A DNA stretch of 9,734 nt from an uncultured Gemmatimonadota bacterium (GTDB taxonomy: Bacteria > Gemmatimonadota > Gemmatimonadetes > Longimicrobiales > Gaopeijiaceae): assembly GCA_938030915.1 (NCBI GenBank), contig CALHIO010000242.1:1-9734 (forward strand), given 5' to 3'. Of this stretch, positions 5,967 through 9,734 are shown in pieces; positions within the stretch are counted from its first letter, which is position 1, and each line of letters begins with the position of its first letter. Under the pieces are notes generated by a model. It worked only from the letters and a program-made list of their open reading frames with translations. It made no database searches and was not told the origin of the DNA. Position numbers and translations under genes: made by a program.

Positions 5967-7273
5967 GCAGGAATCCCATTCCTGGCGACGTCACTCATGA
6001 TCTCGACGAAGCGGTCGAGCTCCGAAGGCGTCGTGTAGACGCTCGGGCTGATGCGGAGCCCCTGGAATTCCTCGTGGTTGATGCTGACCACGATGATCCG
6101 ATGAGCGTCCCACAAGTAATCACGAAGCGCATTCGGCTCGACGCCAACCACCTCGACGTTGGCGATCCCACACGCGAATCCAGGCTTCTGACTCGTATGC
6201 AGGCGCACGTTGTCGTGCTCGAGGAGCGGATTCGCCCAGTAGTCACGAAGGTACGTCATGCGCGCGGCCTTCCGTGCGGGGCCGAGCCCCTGATGGAAGG
6301 TAAGTGCCTCACCGATACAGAGATACGGCGCCTCGGGGTGCGTTCCGATCGCCTCGAACTTCCGGATGTCGTGGTCCTGCGTCTCGGGGGCCGCCATCAG
6401 TGGCCACACATCGGCGATCTGGTCCCTGCGGACGTACAGAAGTCCTGTTCCATGCGGTGCGAACAGCCATTTGTGCAGGCTCGTCGTGTAGTTGTCGACG
6501 TCGAGCTCGCCCATGTCGAAATCGAAGTGAGCGAACGAGTGCGCACCATCGATGATGAGCGGGATCCCATGACGTCGAGCCATCGCTGTAAGTTCCGTCA
6601 CGGGAAGTATTTGCCCGGTCAGATTGATCATGTGGCAGCACAGGATCAACTTCGTCCGCTCCGTGATCCCTTCTTCGAACAGACGGACGATCTCCGCCGG
6701 ATCCTCGGCAGGTACCGGGATCTGGATCTGTTTCATGACGATGCCTTCGCGACGCTCCCGCTGCTTGAACGTCGTGATCATGCGCCCGTAGTCCTGGGTT
6801 GTGGTCAGGACTTCGTCGCCGGGCTGCAGGTCGTACCCGAATTGCAGGATCTGCAGACTTTCAGAGGCGTTACGCGTAAATGCGACCTCTTCCGGATCCA
6901 CGCCCCATTGGCGGGCCATGCGCTGACGGGTACCCTCGCGCTGTGGCTCGAGGATCTGCCACATCGTGTACGTCGGTGCCAGATTCGAATAGTCCTGGTG
7001 TCGCTTCATCGCGTCCTGGACCAGCTTCGGAGCCGGCGATACCCCACCATTGTTGAGGTTCATCAGGGTGCGGTCGACCGTGAACGCGCCCTGGACTTCC
7101 CGCCAGAAGTTCTCGTCGTCGACGACGTCCATCGGACCGCCGGGATGTGACGCGAGGTTCATCGCGATGTCGATCGCCTCGGCCCTCAACTCCGTGGGGC
7201 GAAACGACATGCCTGCAGCGGCAGCCGCCGCGGGCAGCGAGACCGTACCAAGGAATGAACGACGACTCTGCAT
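5963..7273 (-). CDS. Class V aminotransferase-like PLP enzyme (isopenicillin N epimerase/cysteine desulfurase superfamily) with Tat signal
   Basis: The 436-residue product has the fold-type I, class V pattern. NNGGVSPAP (74-82) is the N-terminal Gly-rich substrate loop, and AFTRNASESLQIL (131-143) binds the PLP phosphate region. IDGAHSFAH (241-249) supplies D242 for the pyridine nitrogen and a His, and TTSLHKWLFAPHGTGLLYV (263-281) carries the Schiff-base lysine K268. GLRISPSVYTT (406-415) holds the probable carboxylate-binding R407. Relatives include isopenicillin N epimerase, EgtE-like C-S lyases and cysteine desulfurases, so the reaction may be transamination, epimerisation or lyase; the sequence does not decide. 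The N-terminus MQSRRSFLGTVSLPAAAAAAG is a twin-arginine signal, so the enzyme is probably folded with PLP and exported. The ATG has CGGAGG four bases upstream. It is first gene of the minus-strand operon and overlaps the S9 peptidase start by 4 nt. Confidence 0.92.
   Translation of the reverse strand: MQSRRSFLGTVSLPAAAAAAGMSFRPTELRAEAIDIAMNLASHPGGPMDVVDDENFWREVQGAFTVDRTLMNLNNGGVSPAPKLVQDAMKRHQDYSNLAPTYTMWQILEPQREGTRQRMARQWGVDPEEVAFTRNASESLQILQFGYDLQPGDEVLTTTQDYGRMITTFKQRERREGIVMKQIQIPVPAEDPAEIVRLFEEGITERTKLILCCHMINLTGQILPVTELTAMARRHGIPLIIDGAHSFAHFDFDMGELDVDNYTTSLHKWLFAPHGTGLLYVRRDQIADVWPLMAAPETQDHDIRKFEAIGTHPEAPYLCIGEALTFHQGLGPARKAARMTYLRDYWANPLLEHDNVRLHTSQKPGFACGIANVEVVGVEPNALRDYLWDAHRIIVVSINHEEFQGLRISPSVYTTPSELDRFVEIMSDVARNGIPA
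5968..5984 (-). promoter_or_regulatory. Perfect hairpin at the aminotransferase-peptidase junction
   Basis: A 7-bp inverted repeat, CAGGAAT / ATTCCTG, with a 3-nt loop lies in the last codons of the aminotransferase-like gene. It ends one base before the GTG of the S9 peptidase gene. The only purine-rich segments that could act as a Shine-Dalgarno for that GTG (AGGA and GGGA) sit in its stem and loop. Ribosomes finishing the upstream gene would melt it, so it may enforce translational coupling. The structure is visible; its effect is inferred. Confidence 0.4.
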
Positions 7274-7277
7274 GGAA

Positions 7278-7282
7278 CCTCC
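7278..7282 (-). promoter_or_regulatory. Ribosome-binding site of the class V aminotransferase gene
   Basis: The minus strand reads GGAGG four bases before the ATG at 7273. It supports the start that places the twin-arginine motif at residues 4-5. Confidence 0.65.
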
Positions 7283-7302
7283 GGGAGCTGATGAAGTGCC
7301 CC

Positions 7303-7332
7303 ATGGTACAGCGAGTATTCCGCACTGTGCAA
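7303..7332 (-). promoter_or_regulatory. Weak sigma70-like promoter candidate for the minus-strand operon
   Basis: On the minus strand, TTGCAC (7332-7327) and TACCAT (7308-7303) are separated by 18 nt. The -10 matches four of six consensus positions and the -35 only three. Position relative to the ribosome-binding site is reasonable, giving a leader of about 25 nt. This is a guess from spacing and weak matches. Confidence 0.22.
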
Positions 7333-7428
7333 CGTCGTCGGTCGCATCGATGCGTCGGCCCGCCGGCTCAACATTCGAGCGTCGTACGGTGCCTCAGAGG
7401 TGTCGCTTCGGACGGCGCCGCCAGGACG

Positions 7429-7458
7429 GGAACAATCGTTCCGCGTTCTGCTAGAACG
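7429..7458. promoter_or_regulatory. Two adjacent inverted repeats, candidate operator
   Basis: The first repeat is GGAAC-AATC-GTTCC (7429-7442). The second is CGTTCT-GCT-AGAACG (7444-7458). Both are perfect and separated by one base, and their cores are GAAC and GTTC. The first has the GAAC-N4-GTTC form of the LexA box known from Bacillus and Actinobacteria. They lie 50-80 bp upstream of the receptor start, in the region shared with the divergent operon. A regulator binding here could control either or both units. Confidence 0.42.
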
Positions 7459-7509
7459 AGGGCGTCTTCGCGGACCTTCTTCCCTGACTCCGTGGCTTTC
7501 ACGTCGTCC

Positions 7510-9579
7510 ATGTCTGGCCGCTCGTCCTTGCACATCGCTTTGCTGCTGGCTGGCGCCGTGGCGTTCCTGCCGGCAGACGGTCTGGCCCAGAACCCGGACT
7601 CGATTGCACCGGATTCGGCCCGGGTGCTCGGCGGGATCACGGTGAGCGTGGCCCGACCGGCGCTCACGGTTGGAGGTTCCAGCACGGTCGTGGTGGACCT
7701 GGATTCTCTGGGGACCCTCCCTTCACCCTCTCTGGAACAGGTGCTGAGGGCGATGCCCCTGATCCAGATTCGCCAGAACAGCCGGGGCGAGATGCAGCCT
7801 GCGCTGCGTGGATCGGAAGACCGGCAGATCGCCGTTCTCATGGATGGAGTGCCCCTGACGGTCGGTTGGGATCATCGCACGGACATGTCGATCATCCCGC
7901 TCAGCGCGGCACGAAACGTCACGCTCGTGCGTGGCCTGTCCTCCGTTCTTTACGGCCCGAATACCCTCGGGGGCGTCGTCGAGGTCGATGTCGCGCGAGG
8001 TGGACGTCGAGTCGGATCGGTCGACCCCCTGTCCGTAGGACTGGCGCTCGACGGCACCGGATCCACCAACGTCTCGGTCACGGGTGGGCACCTCGTCGAA
8101 GACACGGATCACGAGTGGGTCTTTCGTGCCGGTGGAGGCTTCACCGACCGGAGTGGGGTGCCCGTCTCCAAGGAAGCGCTGGACGATGCGTCGCTTCGCG
8201 CGCAGTTCCTGTCGGAAGACGCGCTGAGGCTCAACAGCGATCAGCGCCGGGTGGACGGCTTCTTCAGTGCACGCTACCGCAACGATGACGGTGCCTGGGC
8301 GTCCGTTGCCGCGTCGGGATATGACGTCGAGCGTGGCGTTCCACCCGAGGCCCATCAGGATGCCCCTCGTCTCTGGCGATATCCGGAACAGCGACGAATG
8401 ATCGCGGCGGTCACGGGTGGCACCGGCCAGCGCCTCACCGGATGGGGGGAAGGGGACCTCGAGGCCAGCCTCGGTGTGGATCTGGGCTCGACCCTCATCG
8501 AACAGTTCGCGACAGCCGACTACGACATCATCGAGGAAACGGAGGACGCCGACGACCGGGTGATCACGGCCCGGATGCTCGGTGAGCACACGATCGGCTC
8601 GTCCGGTGACGTGCGAGCGTCGGCCACCTTCGCAGACGTCTCCCATGACGAAGTCCTCGGGGAGGTGGGTGTCGGATCTCAGGCGTTCTCCTACCAGCAA
8701 CGACTCTGGAGTCTCGGCTTCGAGACCGAATGGCGTTTCGGGAGCAGCGAGTTGACGACCGTCACGCTGGGAGCTGCGTACGACGGCGCCAGCACCCCGA
8801 AGTCGGGTGACAAGCCTCCTCTGGAGCCGATTGCGGATTTCGGGGCGCGTGTCGGCCTCAGCTCACTGGTGGCGGACGGTGTGCTCGTGCACGGGGGTGC
8901 CAGCCGGCGGTCCCGATTTCCGTCCCTGCGCGAGCTGTACTCGGGTGCTCTGGGACGTTTCCAGCCGAATCCGGACCTCCTTCCTGAGACCCTCTGGGGC
9001 GGTGAGGCGGGATTCACCGCTACGGGAGCCCGCGGCGAGGTCCAGCTCGTCGGCTTCCACCAGCGCCTGACCGACGGGATCGTTCGTCGGTCGTTCACCG
9101 ACGGCTCGGGGAATCAACGCTTTCAGCGCGTGAATCAGGACGAGGTGCGAAGCACCGGGATCGAGTTGCTTCTGGTCGGCACGTTCGGGACGTCGACGCT
9201 CAATGGTGACCTGACACTCCAGAGCGTGACGGGATTCGAGGCCGACGGAACCGAGGTGGAACTCGAATATGAGCCTGCGGTCTCGGGCAAGCTCGGCTTC
9301 GACATACCGATCCCCGCGCAGCTGCGCTTCGGCGGCGAAGGACGGTATGTAGGGACTCAGATGTGCCAGAATCCCGAGGTCGGGGGGCTGCAACCGCTCT
9401 CGTCGAGCATGTCGTTTGACCTCACCCTGCGCCGGATCTTCAGTTTCGGGCGCGGGGGTGCGCTGAGCCGACTCGACGCGTCCGCCGCCGTTCGTAACGT
9501 GACGGATCGGGCGGTCTTCGATCAGTGCGGGCTGCCTCAGCCCGGCAGGCTCGTACAGGTCCAATTCCGCATCTGGTAG
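7510..9579 (+). CDS. TonB-dependent outer-membrane receptor
   Basis: TonB-dependent receptors take up scarce, large ligands (siderophores, corrinoids, glycans, peptides) across the outer membrane. From the ATG at 7510 the product has 689 residues. Residues 1-26 form a signal peptide (hydrophobic core HIALLLAGAVAFLP, end GLAQ). A TonB-box-like GGITVSVARP lies at 41-50. The plug spans about 60-165, with SLEQVLRAMPLIQIRQNSRGE, ALRGSEDRQIAVLMDGVPLT and LVRGLSSVLYGPNTLGGVVEV. The rest is a beta-barrel with alternating strands, FRPNPDL-type loop sequence (FQPNPDLLPET), IELLLVG, and an NVTD...VQVQFRIW end with a terminal aromatic. Its only two cysteines, C619 and C673, are near the C-terminus. The frame is open upstream to 7147, but that part lies antisense to the aminotransferase N-terminus and has no protein character. 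GTG at 7492 is an alternative start. Neither start has a clear Shine-Dalgarno. The ligand is unknown. Confidence 0.92.
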   Translation: MSGRSSLHIALLLAGAVAFLPADGLAQNPDSIAPDSARVLGGITVSVARPALTVGGSSTVVVDLDSLGTLPSPSLEQVLRAMPLIQIRQNSRGEMQPALRGSEDRQIAVLMDGVPLTVGWDHRTDMSIIPLSAARNVTLVRGLSSVLYGPNTLGGVVEVDVARGGRRVGSVDPLSVGLALDGTGSTNVSVTGGHLVEDTDHEWVFRAGGGFTDRSGVPVSKEALDDASLRAQFLSEDALRLNSDQRRVDGFFSARYRNDDGAWASVAASGYDVERGVPPEAHQDAPRLWRYPEQRRMIAAVTGGTGQRLTGWGEGDLEASLGVDLGSTLIEQFATADYDIIEETEDADDRVITARMLGEHTIGSSGDVRASATFADVSHDEVLGEVGVGSQAFSYQQRLWSLGFETEWRFGSSELTTVTLGAAYDGASTPKSGDKPPLEPIADFGARVGLSSLVADGVLVHGGASRRSRFPSLRELYSGALGRFQPNPDLLPETLWGGEAGFTATGARGEVQLVGFHQRLTDGIVRRSFTDGSGNQRFQRVNQDEVRSTGIELLLVGTFGTSTLNGDLTLQSVTGFEADGTEVELEYEPAVSGKLGFDIPIPAQLRFGGEGRYVGTQMCQNPEVGGLQPLSSSMSFDLTLRRIFSFGRGGALSRLDASAAVRNVTDRAVFDQCGLPQPGRLVQVQFRIW

Positions 9580-9593
9580 GACCCGGCTACTTT

Positions 9594-9607
9594 GGCGGAC
9601 GTCCGCC
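9594..9607. repeat. Perfect 14-bp palindrome between receptor and rnz genes
   Basis: GGCGGAC is followed directly by GTCCGCC, 15 bp after the receptor stop. As RNA it could form a 5-bp GC stem with a 4-nt loop, but no U-run follows on +. It may be a weak terminator, a protein-binding site, or chance in GC-rich DNA. Confidence 0.35.
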
Positions 9608-9652
9608 CGGCCATGCGCAGGGGCGCCCCGACGAGCCCGCAAGACTCCAGCG

Positions 9653-9734
9653 ATGATCCGCCTGACCTTTCTCGGCACCGCAGCAGCCCGCCCGACCGTC
9701 GGTCGCAACGTGAGCGGTATCGCCGTCCAGAGAG
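9653..9734 (+). CDS. rnz: Ribonuclease Z, N-terminal 27 codons (cut by window edge)
   Basis: The reading frame from the ATG at 9653 gives MIRLTFLGTAAARPTVGRNV followed by SGIAVQR. This is the characteristic beginning of ribonuclease Z/RNase BN, the metallo-beta-lactamase-fold endonuclease that trims tRNA 3' ends. The family N-terminus is L.FLGT.....T..RNV with a hydrophobic strand after it. The zinc-binding HxHxDH motif would lie beyond the window. No obvious Shine-Dalgarno precedes the ATG. The gene is 73 bp after the receptor on the same strand; a functional link is not expected, as rnz is a housekeeping gene. Confidence 0.85.
   Translation, partial: MIRLTFLGTAAARPTVGRNVSGIAVQR

Larger units (their letters stand above)
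7274..7509. other. Divergent intergenic region between PLP-enzyme operon and TonB receptor
   Basis: This 236-bp gap separates two oppositely transcribed units and must hold both sets of promoters. It contains the ribosome-binding site of the minus operon, a weak promoter candidate for it, a short GCAC-T-GTGC palindrome at 7322-7330, and two adjacent inverted repeats at 7429-7458. No open frame with protein-like character was found. Confidence 0.6.

Noticed and set aside
5942..7150. Long + strand open frame, 402 codons
   Set aside because: It mirrors the class V aminotransferase-like gene codon for codon on the opposite strand. No recognisable motif, signal or ribosome-binding site.
7429..7457. 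Promoter for the receptor with -35 GGAACA and -10 TAGAAC
   Set aside because: Spacing is 17 nt but matches are only three and four of six, and the bases are fully explained by the inverted repeats.
7147..7509. N-terminal extension of the TonB receptor frame by 121 codons
   Set aside because: The extension overlaps the aminotransferase N-terminus on the other strand, is Arg/Ser-rich, and would bury the obvious signal peptide that starts at 7510.
7723..8700. Minus strand open frame, 325 codons
   Set aside because: Antisense to the TonB receptor plug and barrel; composition is that of a shadow frame.

Overview
This is GC-rich bacterial chromosome, Gram-negative in character: it encodes a TonB-dependent outer-membrane receptor, Tat and Sec export signals, and a periplasmic MsrPQ repair system. 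The mix (a DUF4159 protein, exported S9 peptidases, an RR-signal class V aminotransferase, and a receptor with a 'QNSRGE...RGSEDRQ' plug) resembles Gemmatimonadota. That assignment is an impression from protein style and is not proven by any marker here. The window is densely coded; the longest gene-free stretch is about 236 bp. No tRNA, rRNA, CRISPR array or insertion sequence was seen.

Layout. At the left edge, on +, is the 3' part of a DUF4159 gene whose beginning lies outside the window. It converges on a long minus-strand series. Read in transcription order (right to left), that series is: a class V, PLP-dependent aminotransferase-like enzyme with a twin-arginine signal (7273-5963); an S9-family serine peptidase (5966-3876), overlapping it by 4 nt; a secreted thioredoxin-fold protein (3864-3220), 11 nt after the peptidase; a gap of about 180 bp with terminator-like palindromes; the molybdoenzyme msrP (3036-2083) and its haem membrane partner msrQ (2045-1401); and a small unrecognised Cys/His-rich protein with a C-terminal membrane anchor (1300-842). 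On the right, on +, a TonB-dependent receptor (7510-9579) is transcribed divergently from the aminotransferase operon. The first 27 codons of a ribonuclease Z gene run off the right edge.

How the genes may work together. MsrP and MsrQ form an established periplasmic pair that repairs methionine sulfoxide with electrons from the quinone pool. The other cluster is less familiar. A receptor for outer-membrane uptake is divergent from three proteins that all appear to be exported: a PLP enzyme of the isopenicillin-N-epimerase/cysteine-desulfurase-like superfamily, a prolyl-oligopeptidase-type peptidase and a thioredoxin-like protein. The 236-bp divergent region holds two adjacent perfect inverted repeats built from GAAC/GTTC half-sites, a candidate operator. 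A peptide or amino-acid-derivative uptake and processing module is a reasonable hypothesis, but the substrate cannot be read from the sequence.
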